NCBI GenBank assembly: GCA_910589415.1
Contig: OU342633.1
Span: 42,662,210-42,726,209 of the forward strand
Direction of reading: 5' to 3'
DNA: 64,000 nt
Origin: Malachius bipustulatus
Taxonomy: Eukaryota > Arthropoda > Insecta > Coleoptera > Melyridae
Shown: positions 11,240-22,435 of the stretch, piece after piece
Layout of the letters: every line of letters starts with the position of its first letter
Numbering within the stretch: position 1 is the stretch's first letter
The notes under the pieces: model-generated
What the model was told of the DNA's origin: nothing
Databases searched by the model: none
What the model saw: only the letters and a program-made list of their open reading frames with translations
Position numbers and translations under genes: made by a program

Positions 11240-12838
11240 GTTGTAATAACTAATAATTTTTAGTTCTTGAGTAGGATATCTATAAGTATAAAGTACTTAT
11301 GTATACAAATACACAATGTGGTTTATGGTGTACTTAAAAAAGTATTTTTGTAAAAAAATCAGCTTAAAAATCCAAAATTATACTAACACTTATTCACTGC
11401 TATAAGCTTATTGAATTATTATTGTAAAATCAAAGAAACAGCTACCCTTTAATGACAGATGGATAACTGGGAAGGGCATTACATGCCTCATTAGCAACTT
11501 GCTTACGGATATATTAGTCCGTTTCATCCCTCGAATCGTTAAAAACAAGTTTACGAGCAGATGATAAATTAAGGGATACATGATCCCGTGTAGAGAAGGG
11601 AAGATATCGTAGGGGGTCATTTCCTGTCTAGAAACTGTAGCCACGCTGTCTGACGTTGTTATGTTAATGCCTCTTGTTCTTGTGTTTCACGAGTCATTGA
11701 TGGCATGTCTTCTTTCATTTTATTTTCGAACTCCGACGAATTAAGAAATTAAATACAAGCTCCTCTTTAGTAATAATAATAACAATAATAAGTAGGTACC
11801 TATATATATAGTAGGTAATTTTAGTTTTAGCCTGTAGTCAAGTATAATAGGTATGCGCAAAATAACCGCAGCACAAGCTACTTTTGGGAAGCTTTTCTTA
11901 TAATTTATTCAAAATTATTGCAGTGTCATCCAAAAAATTATGAAATTAAAAAAATTAAGTTCCTTTTTGGCTGTATGATTTTATTCCTTTCAAATATCGT
12001 TTGGCAGTTTCACTGACAGTTTGGCATCAGATACACTGACAAGATACTGGAATCACTAAATAATTATGTATAAGGAAGGACTTATAGACTCAAAATGAGC
12101 CAATGAACAACTTATGACCATACAAATCTTCCATTATCTAGGAAATGTCCAATAACTCATAGAAAACGCATCGTCCGGCTATACGCATAATGTCCTTTCC
12201 TCCTTTTCCAGCCAGGACACATTCAGGCTAGATTAGAATAAAATAAAGTCCAACAAGAGGATCCACTTGATGTCGACCCGTGTCACTTGCCTTCTCCGCG
12301 GTGGTCTCCTCTCCTTATACTCGTACGCCCTTTTCAGAGGTCTTCATTCATTATACGGATGAAGGCATTTGGCCTCTTACACTGTCAGCAAATCGTATAA
12401 TGAGTCGGCCATTTGTGGGATAGTCAGTGGCGTGTATCACTTTTACTATCGGCTCATACGAGGTAGGTAAAACGTACCCAAAAGCTTAACCGCGGATATA
12501 TGGGATAAAAAAAAATAAGAAAAAAAATTTCGTTTATTAACTAAGCGACATTTTTTAAAGTCAATGACTCCTAGCGGGGCACCCTGAAGATGGGCTTCTT
12601 CAATATTTTCGAAACGCGCTCAAAACTCGCTCATCGCCTATAATAAATTTCCTTACAGCATTATAACACCAATAGCAGAGCAGCGTCAATGACGTCATTT
12701 TTGATGTTCTCCGACGTCGCAAAGGAATATTTAGTGACGTGAGCATCAAGTCGTAATGACGAAGAAATGTTACAGATCAAAAACGTCATTTATTTACGTA
12801 AAAATCACATCAAAAAACAAGAAAATTAAAGACGTCAT
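11240..12838. other. No gene seen
   Basis: No exon or element was recognised. The stretch 12150-12470 is less AT-rich and not obviously repetitive, so it may be single-copy sequence, but no reading frame stands out. Confidence 0.4.
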
Positions 12839-13775
12839 ATACTGTAAGGTTGGCCAAACTTCACAGGCTGATTTTTCAGACTAAAATAAACAAAAATTTT
12901 CAATTATCGTGTATCTGGAACCGTTTTTGAGATACAGAGGGTGTCGAAGAAATATTATTTTTCCTGTTTTTTGACGATATATCTCGGGAACCGTATATGA
13001 GATACAATGTTCAGCTCTTATACACATAGTGTGTGCTCACTGATCCCCTTTTTTTCGCCGTAAAATAAAGGTTTAAAAAAATTCAGTGGCGTAGATTTAG
13101 GGTATTTTTATGGTTTCGACCCCTAATTTCTACGCCACTGGAATAAATGCAATTTTAAGCAGCGCGCTTGAACCGCCCATGTTTTCTTTACCAAAAAGGT
13201 ACTCCTGCTTAACGGCTCTAGAATGAACCGTTTCCGAGAAAAATGGCATTTTATGAGAGAAAACATCACTTTTTTAACGATTTGTCAACTGCATTTTGGA
13301 AAAATGAAAGTAAGTGAAAACTTATTCCTATAATTAATGTTTTGTCTCATAAAATGACATTTCTCTCGAAAACGGTTCACTTTAGAGCCGTTAACCAAGA
13401 GTGACTTTTTGGTGTAGAAAACATGGGCGGTTCAAAGGCGCTGCTTAAAATCGCACTTATTCCAGTGGCGTAGAAATTAGGGGATCGAAACCCCCGAAAT
13501 ACCCTAAATCTACGCCACTGAGTTTTTAAAAACCTTTATTTTACGGCGAAAATAAGGGATTCAGTGAGCACATAGCGTGTATAAGAGCTGAACGTTGTAT
13601 CTCATACGGTTCCCGAGATATCGTCAAAAAACTGGAAAAATAATATTTCTTCGACACCCTTATTGTATCTTAAAAACAGTGCATTTCCGGACACTCGTTA
13701 ATGGGAAATTTTTTGTTTATTTTAGTCTGAAAAATCAGTCTGTGAAGTTTGGCCAACCTTACAGTAAACACCCTG
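12839..13775. mobile_element. Palindromic element with a truncated left end
   Basis: Arms mirror from ACTGTAAGGTTGGCCAAACT (12841) to TTGGCCAACCTTACAGT (ending 13765). The right side continues AAACACCCTG-TATA, whereas the left side has only ATAT, so about 11-14 bases of the left terminus are missing. Each arm holds a roughly 57-bp block starting CAGTGGCGTAGA and ending TCTACGCCACTG (13084-13140 and 13463-13520). The symmetry axis is near 13300. Confidence 0.8.
13084..13140. repeat. CAGTGGCG-bounded micro-repeat, left arm
   Basis: CAGTGGCGTAGATTTAGGG is followed by a short centre and CCCCTAATTTCTACGCCACTG. It is therefore itself an inverted repeat, with ends like those of short hAT-type elements (family assignment inferred). 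The mirror copy is at 13463-13520. Confidence 0.55.
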
Positions 13776-13908
13776 TATAATAACAAACACGACCTAAAAA
13801 AGACGTAAGTGAAAAACATTCATTTGGCGATGAGTGATGAATAATAATAAAAAATAATAATAATGAATAAAAAAATAATAATTCTATTGATTTAATACAA
13901 CATTTAAA

Positions 13909-14251
13909 TCAAATTATTTTGTTACCTATACTTATCATATCCCAAACATCCGGACGCCAATGAAAATCTAACGTAGCCAGTGAGTCTGGCCATATAAGCC
14001 CGCCGTTGTCGTTCGTGTATAGCTCCAGATCCAGATACACACATGCATGGGAAATCCGGGAATGACGTCGTCCTTTGAAGTCTATCCCAGTGATGACAAG
14101 TATAATGTATTGCAATATCCGTCTCTGGATCTGATAGGAACTTTAATGTAATATAGTCGGCAAATCGCTCAAGGTAACGCGACACCACGACACTGGATTT
14201 AGCGTTTAGTGTCTTCCAGATGGTCCAGGATATGAGGAAATAAACCGACAA
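13909..14251 (-). pseudogene. Possible exon or gene fragment, unrecognised
   Basis: A GC-richer, non-repetitive island with long minus-strand reading in two overlapping frames (14251-13922 and 14115-13909). Peptide words include LERFADYITLKFLSDPETDI in one frame and YLDLELYTNDNGGLIWPDSL in the other. Near 13921, TATAG|GTAACA could be a splice donor. The frame change suggests a broken copy, or a single real frame with chance overlap. No family was recognised and it may be noncoding. Confidence 0.2.
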
Positions 14252-14700
14252 AGAAACAGAAGTGGAATAATTAATTTTTTCCCATCATTTTATTAAGCCT
14301 TCTTGATTGCAATGGAGAACGAAAATCATCAATTATTATCCTGCGTATATCCGATACAGAACGTGACATTTTTAAAAGTCGTCACCACATCTTTGAAACA
14401 AAAAAAGACATGAAAAATTTTGTGCGGTCACTTTATTATTGTTTGATATCACTGGAAAGCATTATTTAAATGGACTTTCCATTTATGTATCACAAGCAGG
14501 GGGTTTACATTTTAAATTTTATAATTGGGGTCATTTCTTAAGTCATTTTAGTTCCTCTACCGTATTACCCAAACCGTTTTTTTTTTTTTTTTTGCTATTT
14601 TTGCTATATTTATTTGCTGCAAAGATGCCGGCAACTTTTCAAAATGTCACTGTAGGTATGTGTCCGATCTCAATTATTTTATGAAATATTTAAATTTTAA
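14252..14700. other. No gene seen; poly-T tract
   Basis: AT-rich spacer with a long T run near 14577-14593. No exon, RNA gene or paired element ends were seen. Confidence 0.4.
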
Positions 14701-14831
14701 ATTCATTATACAGGGTGTCCCGTATCGTATACCTTTTTGTATAATAATAATTATTATAATTATTATTATGCAAAAATTATCGTTTTCGTCGTATACAAAA
14801 GCTAATGAGCAAGACAGTGATGGAATGTATA

Positions 14832-15110
14832 CAGGGTGGTTAACAATTCGATGCTCACCATTGGGATCTCGGAAACGGTAAAAGATACAGGGTGGGCTAA
14901 ATTAGAGAAAAGTTGCGTAATTTTATGCTTATTAAGAATCTGAATCTGAAAGAAAATTTATGAAAACTTCAGGCGTTGCTGAAATATCCTGAAAAAACTT
15001 GAAAATGTAGATTTCTAATTTCAATCTCATATCTTTTATCTGCCATTTCCAAAATTTTCAAGGACTACTATAGATCGCAGAGTTTTCATAGTCAACTTTT
15101 GTTTTTCTTA
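14832..15110. mobile_element. Left half, ATGGCGGCCAT element family
   Basis: Two element ends lie in series: CAGGGTGGTTAACAATTCGATG at 14832 and CAGGGTGGGCTAAATT at 14888. The same order occurs at 63060-63120 and, inverted, at 6595. The sequence then runs AAAGTTGCG, TTATGCTTATTA.GAATCTGAA and GAAATATCCTGAAAAAA, as in the left half of 39406-40297. Confidence 0.6.
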
Positions 15111-15139
15111 TGGCCCCCATATGTTTTTCCGTGTTATTC

Positions 15140-15600
15140 GCTATTAAAAGAATCAAGGAATTTTTTCAAATTCAGGCCTTGTTTAGGAAATATTTAAAAA
15201 AATGTAAAACTAAGACTGCATTGAAAAATATATTTTTTAGTACCAAACTGGATAGCCGCGCGAAATCAAGTGTAAAATCGTCTTTTAGGCCTAAAAGAAG
15301 GAATAACTTTTTTCAAAATCAGGCCTCGTTTAGGAAATATTTCCAAAAATGTAAAACCAAGGCTGTTGTGAAAATGTTTTTTTTTTTTAGTAATTTGCGG
15401 CCAAAATCTAAAGTCATATATAAAAGTCAATTTTAAGCATAAAAGGAAGAATAACTTTTTTCAATATCAGGCCTCGTTTCAGAAATATTTCAAAAATTGT
15501 TGTCCATCGTTACTAAAAAAAATAAAATTTCACAGCAGCGGTTTAGGTTTACATTTTGGAAATATTTCCTAACCGAGACCTGATCTTGAAAAGTGTTAGG
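15140..15600. repeat. Triplicated AGGCCTCGTTTAGGAAATAT module
   Basis: A module of about 140 bp, TTTTTTCAAAATCAGGCCTC then GTTTAGGAAATATTTCCAAAAATGTAA, occurs near 15160, 15306 and 15455 in the plus direction. An inverted copy follows near 15550-15590 (GGAAATATTTCCTAACCGAG). The same module forms the arms of 6771-7062. ORFs through it are repeat-derived. Confidence 0.6.
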
Positions 15601-17432
15601 TATACAAAAATGTGAATATTATCACAAAACATAACTCTTCGGTCAATGTATAAGTGAATTCCAAAAGAATCATTTTCATTCTTCATTACTGAATTATGTT
15701 CATTTACAATGACAAAATTTGAATTGGTTTTGGGAAATCTTTATTCAAAAAATTGAAGATATATCAAATTTTGAAAATAGGTCGACAAATTTCAATATTA
15801 ATTTTTTTTAATTTTATTTATAAAAATGTTTTTGGGCAAAATAAAGATTTCAAGTAAAAAAAAACTATTTTTTAGACCTCAAAGTTTTTTCTTAAGAAAT
15901 TGTAATACTTAACATAATAATTATGATGCCAACTTTTTAATTATGTAATTAAATTACTATAATATAGCAAAAAATGATGTTTTTCTATAGTTTTTTTTTA
16001 ATTTCTATGCTTCTATAACTATGTAAAAAGTGCCTCTTCACTGACAGTTATTTTCCTTCAATTTAAGTGTAAATTTTAACAAGTTATAACTAAATATTCA
16101 AGTGATAACGAGCGGAATAGAAATTCATGTTTGTGAACTTTACAGGCATCTCTTCTTGTTGTTGTTTATCGAAGAACAACATCGCCCAAGGCTGAAATAC
16201 TCTTGCGATAACAAACTTCAAAGTCTTAACTTGCTTTATAGAAGTTCGCCCAAGGCCTAATACCTAACCTGGCTTACTATAAACTTCAGAAACTCTATCT
16301 GGAAGTTATCGGAGTTGCTGAAAATTAACTTCAAAGTAGCCCTAGGCTCTAGACATAAGACGCTTTATATTTTTTTAAACATTTCGGTAACTCTAACTAT
16401 TGCCATTTTCGTAGTTGACATGATATAACTACTCTGGCAATACACCAAGTGTTTGGTGCTTCTCTTTTTATCTTAAAGAAAACAACAGGAACAAAAAAAT
16501 ACCGAAAGTCTCTTCTTAAATAAATAGAAACTAAAATTGTGAATTAATTTGCTGGACGTTTCTGATACATATATCTTTGTTAATGTTCAAGCCCCACATG
16601 AATGATGAAACTTATAGGTAAAACTCTATGGGAGAGAGTTATCATCCGGCAAGCTTCTGCAAAAGTGTAAAAAAAAAAATCGGGTGGTGCAATTAAATTT
16701 TCAAACATTGACTCAGCTTATAATGAAATTATAGGTACTGTGCATATAGAAATTATTAAATACATCTCTCGTTTCTCTCATAATCAAATATTTAGGTCGA
16801 TTTTTATCATCGCAGGTGCTGACTGGTTGGAGATGTAACTTTTATCAAGGCACACCTTAATTTCACAATAGCTGTATAATATCTTGACCACTTGAGCATT
16901 CCGTATGTTAAATCCTCCGCATCAACATGATCACGCATTGAATAATTCCATCTTGGTATTTCGCCCACGTGCAAAATGGGTCTAAAATCAAGAATCATCA
17001 AAACATGGTAGGGTCTTGATGGTCGTTTGTATTAATATCTTCGTTTATAGATATATTTAAAGTGTGTGTGTGTGCTCATAATATCATATTGGAAGGTTTA
17101 TGCTATGACGACTCGACGAGCTAAGACAGTTTATTCGTCGAGAGGCTACTACTATACACTATTCTAGCTGATTAATCTAACATTATTTGTGAAGTACCTA
17201 TGTACCTAATAAATTAAGACAGGCTTAAAAAAAATCACATCCGAATCAAAATTATTTAGTGAGTCATTCGTCAGGGAAGGATTAAGTCTTCTATGACGCA
17301 TAAAGAAATTCATTAGATACAGATTCAATCTTAGACATGAAATTTTATTCTAAAGCCTGCCTAAATAAAAAATGATTTTTTTTACATGATGTTGCCGATA
17401 TTGAGATCAAGTAACAAAAATGTTATTCTCTC
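15601..17432. other. Mostly no feature; one possible exon fragment
   Basis: AT-rich and without clear repeats. On the minus strand 17001-16807 is open, with the peptide words RWNYSMRDHVDAEDLTYGML and KWSRYYTAIVKLRCALIK. A TTGATTTTAG acceptor-like site lies at its start and an AAG|GTGTGC donor-like site inside. The composition is protein-like, but no family was recognised, so this is only a candidate exon or gene relic. Confidence 0.25.
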
Positions 17433-17800
17433 GATTTTAGCGATTTAATCGAGCACGCACTTTGGGACGGAATCCAGGATAATAATCATTATGTTTATTG
17501 TTTTATTGAATTTGTATGTTTTTCAGAAAAGATAAAACTAAAAAAAAATGTTTCGTAAGTGATAAGATTTTCTTAGGAAAATCTTGCCCTGCTGGTGGTG
17601 TTGCAAAATTCACAGAAAAAGTTTCTCTTTATGCCACGTGTCATCAGTACAACAGGAGCCCATTACGACTCAACTGGGGTTTCTAATAAAAGAAAAAATA
17701 TGTTTTTTATCCTACCCCATAAGAAAATTGAACTTTCTCGACTGCATGCCCCCGGAGAAAGTGCCACTTTTCATGCCTAGGCGGTAAAATTATTTTTATA
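17433..17800 (-). repeat. Hairpin-family copy, partial
   Basis: Reads on the minus strand like the copies at 22.4-25.2 kb. It contains AATCGAGCACGCACTTTGGGA, the self-complementary core AAGATTTTCTTAGGAAAATCTT and a CAGGAGCCCATTACGACTCA segment. It ends with a small stem (ACTTTCTC...GAGAAAGT, about 17732-17765) followed by GGCGGTAAAAT. A degraded copy of the hairpin may be present. Confidence 0.5.
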
Positions 17801-18210
17801 TTTTCACGCTAGAGGGCCACCCAATTGCAATTGAATGCTATTTCCAGAGGGAACCAATAGCAAGCAAGCTAGCTGTATGTCAATCTGTCAATGTCAATAG
17901 ACCAGCAAGACCCAGCAAATTAAATACTAATAGTGAGGTACTGATGTCAAATTTATCCAAACAAGGAATTTCTTTCAATAATAATTATTGTAATATTCAA
18001 AATCCAACGTTCACTATTAATGTTATCCATAAATAAATAAATAAATTACTGATTGTAATTTAACTAATCTACGCTTACTGATAGTAATGTATTAAGCAAA
18101 CATCATATGTAGGTATTCAATAAATTTTCTTTCAAAACAAATTTTTTTCAAAAAAAAAAAAAATATATATTATTATTATTGTGTAGGATAAAAAATTATG
18201 TGTAAACCAC

Positions 18211-18310
18211 GGCGGTAAAGTGTCTTTTCAGGCCTCAAGAAGTGGCCAGCCTCGGCTGCGCCTCGCCTGGCCATATCTTCTTGAGGCCTGAAAAGTGCCA
18301 CTTTACCGCC
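18211..18310. repeat. TCG-loop hairpin H1
   Basis: Stem GGCGGTAAAGTG...TTTTCAGGCCTCAAGAA pairs with TTCTTGAGGCCTGAAAAGTG...CACTTTACCGCC around a GC-rich loop (CCTCGGCTGCGCCTCG). The flanks are AT-rich and also loosely inverted: GGATAAAAAATTATGTGTA on the left, TATACAATATACTATTTTTTC on the right. Downstream on the same side comes the conserved AATCGAGCACGCACTTGGGAC word (18393). Confidence 0.75.
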
Positions 18311-18373
18311 TAGGTATACAATATACTATTTTTTCAATGTTACCAAAATTATACAGACCCCAAAAAAATTAAA

Positions 18374-18480
18374 TTGTCTGGACTATAGCGATTGAATCGA
18401 GCACGCACTTGGGACGAGATCAGAAAAAAATTTGTAAGTGATAAGTTTTCTTACGAAATCTTGGCCTGATGGCGGTACCT
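18374..18480 (-). repeat. Conserved AATCGAGCACGCACTT flank of H1
   Basis: Contains GCGATTGAATCGAGCACGCA then TTGGGACGAGATC, and AGTTTTCTTACGAAATCTTGGCCTGATGG. The same paired words accompany the copies at 17.4, 22.4, 23.4, 24.1 and 24.7 kb. Confidence 0.55.
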
Positions 18481-18483
18481 ATA

Positions 18484-18665
18484 CAGAGGTGTTTCATTAA
18501 TCAGTGCAGAAAATTCAACTGATGGAGATTCCTTGCTGAATTTTAAGGGGGGTTTGTCATAATAAAATTTTTTCTTAAAGCCTCCCCTAAGAACTTGAGT
18601 GTAGAATTTTTTAAAACATTAGTGTTTTATTAATCATCCATCAGTTGCAGAGATTCTACAAAGTA
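18484..18665. mobile_element. Small element related to 25119-25240
   Basis: CAGAGGTGTTTCATTAATCA then GTGCAGAAAATTCAACTGATGGAG, with a loosely inverted right end CATTAGTGTTTTATTAATCA then TCCATCAGTTGCAGAGATTC. The inner words TTTTAAGGGGGGTTTGTCAT and CTTAAAGCCTCCCCTAAGAA are shared with 25119-25240. Confidence 0.5.
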
Positions 18666-18800
18666 AGGGTTGAAAACATAAATTTTATAAATTGGTGTCA
18701 AAAAGAGTAGCTTATATCAATGATACGGAGTACAAAAGCTGAGTTCTGTATCTCAAACGGTCCCCATAGATATCTTCAAACAACTGGAACAATAATCTTT

Positions 18801-19675
18801 TTTTCCTACGACCACTATACAAAACACTACTTTGCGCATCGTTTTTTGTGCGCAAACTAGCAGATTTCTCACGTATCAAAAACTGTGCGACAAAGTGACA
18901 TAACGCATAGCCAAAAATCATTTCCGTACAGTTTTATATTAATGTAAACAATAGTGATGGGCGGTAACTGAGAACTCAACTGTTACTTATTGTTAATGGA
19001 ATAACTATACATTTAAAGCTTCAAGGTAATAAAATAAACACAAATGGGATAACATAGAACCCGACAAGACTATAAAATATACTCATTATTCTCTTGTGGC
19101 AGTAATTATTAAAATTTACGAGTTGGTCGCTAATAAGAGCATTGCGTAGCGTTCAAATCAAATTCACGAACGTGAAAACTCACACACCTCTAACTTCAAT
19201 CCACGACTGCGCCTGCGTTGTGTGGAAGTTGCATATCTACCACGTCTCCGGGCTCCACGTCATGCACTTTATTTTTAGTTTAGATACGGAGTCTAATAAT
19301 AAATAATAATAATATTGTCGGTAGAATTCAATGATTTAACAGTATATAATAGTAATATGAAAAAGTCATTGATAGAATAATTGAAAATAATACCTAGGTA
19401 GTCTTAAAAAATAAATTTTAGTTACCTATTATTATAATGGATTCTGATTCCTTTGAATTTGAAGCAGAAAATACACCACCTGCTGAAGTCAGAAAACAAG
19501 CAGGTTTGTGTTCTTTGAATTTGCTACCTATAGTTTCGAGAGAAAAATACGAATCTGCTTATAAACATTTCATAAATTGGAGAAAAGGTCATAAAAGCAG
19601 AGCATTGTCAGAAAAAATAATTTATGTGTTAAATTTGTTAAATAATTAATCTGTTAAATTGTGGTCGTAGGAAAA
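18801..19675 (+). mobile_element. Recombinase-fragment element bounded by GTGGTCGTAGG
   Basis: Inverted boundary words TTTTCCTACGACCAC (18801-18815) and GTGGTCGTAGGAAAA (19661-19675) enclose a short recombinase-like ORF (19437-19649). A shortened relative lies at 62576-62893, with the same TTTTCCTACGACCAC start, TTTGCGCA...GTACGCAAACTA..AGATTTCTCACGT, AATAGTGATGGG and the same closing GGTCGTAGGAAAAG. In both places the closing word leads straight into a hairpin or half hairpin. Interpretation as one mobile unit is inferred from the two aligned copies. Confidence 0.5.
19437..19649 (+). CDS. Truncated tyrosine-recombinase-like protein (N-terminal domain)
   Basis: A 70-codon ORF starting MDSDSFEFEAENTPPAEV. 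Its second half has LLPIVSREKYESAYKHFINW then RKGHKSRALSEKI. This matches from memory the pattern LP..S..KYE..Y..F..WR......SFSE.., the start of the core-binding domain of the tyrosine-recombinase-like (Crypton-type) proteins common in insect genomes. The match stops at about residue 60, where the family normally continues YF..L; here the ORF ends and the hairpin boundary follows 11 bases later. The catalytic domain (Arg...His-x-x-Arg...Tyr) is absent, so this is either a first exon or a 3'-truncated relic. The family call is from pattern memory, not a search. Confidence 0.4.
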   Translation: MDSDSFEFEAENTPPAEVRKQAGLCSLNLLPIVSREKYESAYKHFINWRKGHKSRALSEKIIYVLNLLNN

Positions 19676-19680
19676 GTACT

Positions 19681-19800
19681 GTGTGAAGCACGTGCGGAAA
19701 AGAAATTTCACACTCGTGTGAATTGTGACACTCGACTTCGTCTCGTGTCACAATTCTTTCACACTCGTGAGAAATTTTCTCTTTTCCGCACTTGTTTCAC
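19681..19800. repeat. TCG-loop hairpin H2
   Basis: GTGTGAAGCACGTGCGGAAAAG pairs with CTTTTCCGCACTTGTTTCAC. Inside, GTGTGAATTGTGACACTCG pairs with CTCGTGTCACAATTCTTTCACAC around a seven-base ACTTCGT loop. It is followed by AATATACTATC. The stem sequence is unrelated to H1, H3 or H4 although the flanking words are shared. Confidence 0.75.
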
Positions 19801-19980
19801 AATATACTATCTTAACTCAAAAACTGTGTATTTCCGGACACATGTTAATTAATTTATTTGTGTATTTTTGACACCTTGTATACCTACCTATTATAAATTT
19901 GTGTATTTTTTATTATATTTATATTAGTATTTATATTATTTTTCTACTCCCAACCTTTAATCTGCATATTAAGTATGAAT

Positions 19981-20034
19981 CACCAGTGCTTTAATGGGTC
20001 TCATTAAGATACAAATTTTCATTAAAGCACTGGT
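19981..20034. repeat. Perfect 15-bp stem hairpin
   Basis: ACCAGTGCTTTAATG at 19981 and CATTAAAGCACTGGT ending at 20034 are perfect reverse complements around a 24-base loop. It is not obviously related to the larger elements. Confidence 0.6.
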
Positions 20035-20663
20035 CAAGCTATTCAATGGCAGAGGAGCATTTGCAATCGAATCGGTTCGTTTTCGCTCACAATCGGGTCG
20101 GCAAGCCAACCGAAGTCACAGAGTTGTCATACTCACGACAAAAATTGCCTTGTGATATAAGTTCTGTATTTCTGAAAAAAAAAATCTGAACGTTTATTTA
20201 ATTTAGAACATAAGTAATATTCAAAGAAAATTTATCAAGATTTTATGTTACCTTAATTAATTTGATAGGTAGGTATATCGTGTAAAAGATAGGAAGATAA
20301 AGTATTATATCATTCGTAGCGGTCCGTGATATAGTATTCAAAGCGGCAACGCTGCGACCGTGACCGTCGCGTGCGCAGGTAAGGAATATCGTAATTAATG
20401 GCTAACAATGTTATTAAAATTATTACTGAAAATCAAAGCGTAAAATTCGGAATTCGAACTTCGCATAATAAAAATTACGCAGTAGTGAGTAGTGCCCTTA
20501 AACTTGATACTAAAACATGTCTCAGCAGAATAATCTTAGCGACGAAAAGAAAATTTGGTACCTAATATGCGTAAGCAACCTATCTTAACCTCAATGATCC
20601 GCAATTGTACACGGGTCATTGTTAAAATATATAATTTATCAATCTTTTCTATGAAATGAAAAA

Positions 20664-20815
20664 GGGTCGTAGAAAAAATAGTGTATGGAACTCGCAGATA
20701 ATGGCTATTGATACGCTCTTATGATGGTTAAGACACTCGCCTACGGCTCGTATCTTAACCATCATACTCGCGTATTAATAGCCTTCATTATAAGCTCGTT
20801 GCATAATATACTATT
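20664..20815. repeat. TCG-loop hairpin H3
   Basis: Opens with GGGTCGTAGAAAAAATAGTG. The stem pairs AATGGCTATTGATACGC..TTATGATGGTTAAGA with TCTTAACCATCATACTCGCGTATTAATAGCC, around CACTCGCCTACGGCTCG. It closes with GCATAATATACTATTA. Same outline as H1 and H2 with a different stem. Confidence 0.7.
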
Positions 20816-22435
20816 ATATGCACCACCTCTGCTACCTTTTTAATCGAAAATAAAAATTTGAAGATAAATAAATTTAACTTTTTTCAAAATATCTCGAAAA
20901 CCAAAAATCGTATCAAAAAGATTTCTGAACTGTGTTCTGAATATACGGAGTTTGTTTGCTAATTTTGCAATTGATACTATCGCATCTCCGACCATTTCTG
21001 AAATCCTCATTCTTTCCTGATGGGACATTATTTTTTAAAGAACACTTTTCTTTGATCCTTTGTTATTACCATTTTTTCTATGCTCTTCTGTATATGGAAC
21101 ATAGATACATATGCACGCACGAACTGACCTGTAATCCTGTAAAGACATACCAACTTTAATTGCTACAAACAAAATATGGTTGACGTTTTTGAAATTTCAC
21201 AAGGATTTGAAGGAATAAGCTGATCCGCCCCGATTTAATAAACCATTCAAAACCTTTCGAACTGTTTAATTCTCACCCCGTATTTCCCATCACGTTCCTC
21301 GCGTCATCTATCTGTCACTTTAACCAGCAAGCCTTTATCTCGGTCAATTATAGCCGTATTTAGTCCTCTTTAGTTGGTTAGCGTTTGGTGTCCACATTTG
21401 AGGACCTCATGTCACATGATTGTGTATAGTCATGGACATATATTTAGTATTCTCTTCTAGTCCGGATGTGAAGATACCGAGGGTGAACTGAACCACCCAC
21501 GGTGAAGACCATCATGTCCGGTCAGTTCGCAGAGATCTTAGAGGAAGTCGATGAAATTTTATACGGGAATTGGGATTTAGCAGAAACCTCTTATACTCAT
21601 TTATGATGAGAAGATTTGTTTAGTAAAAATACTAAAAACCACGATATAATCATGAATGGTAACTGAAAATTTTTTTGAATCAAACCTATACATAATAGGA
21701 TTTATTTCTTTCTTATTTTTTTGCAGGTTCTATTTTAATAAAAGACTACAACAAAGAAATATTTTTTGTGAATAAAAATCGAATTAAACAGAGACAAGTG
21801 CAAGAAGGAAACCCACGTCGACTCGTCGTCGACAGTAAATCTGAAACATCCCAGTCTCTGGATCCATTCACGGGCCTGTCAATACTAATGCCATTTACCA
21901 AAAATACCTGTTCAGGTCCACAATAATAACTGTCAATAGTCATTCAACAGCTGTTGAAAAGGAACGTTTAACAGATTAACAGGATTGTGTGTAGGCCATT
22001 GATTAAAAACATTCATCTGGGTCTTAATTTCCTGAAAATCACGACCAACCGTGACGAACAATCGCTGCCTGTCAGAGAGAAGTCAGTTGCTTAGTTCTGA
22101 GGTGGCTGCGCTGTCATTCAAATCAAAACTCAAATAACTCGATAAAAAGAATCCTGTGTAAATATTCGTCTGATTCATTTGTGGTGTATTCAAGACACCT
22201 CTACCTTTGGATGTTTCTATGGTAAATTGATTATGGTATTGTGTGGGTAATAGACGTATCATTTAGGTTTGCATCGGTGATTATAATAATTGGTGGATTG
22301 AATGTCATTCTTCTGGAAGATATGAGATAGTCATCATATTATGTCATTATAGCAATCAAATCCAACTGGAACTACTACCTAACTATCAAGATGAAAAAAT
22401 TCTATAACAATTTATCATAATTACTATTATCCTGA
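20816..22435. other. No confirmed gene; one 30-codon ORF
   Basis: Non-repetitive and less AT-rich between about 21240 and 21620. A plus-strand ORF at 21514-21606 (MSGQFAEILEEVDEILYGNW, then 10 more residues) has an acceptable start context (ATCATG) and acidic, protein-like composition. There is no supporting splice site, homologue or neighbouring exon, so it is not called a gene. Confidence 0.35.

Noticed and set aside
21514..21606. Small gene MSGQFAEILEEVDEIL
   Set aside because: Only 30 codons, with no homologue, splice site or neighbouring exon that I can see.
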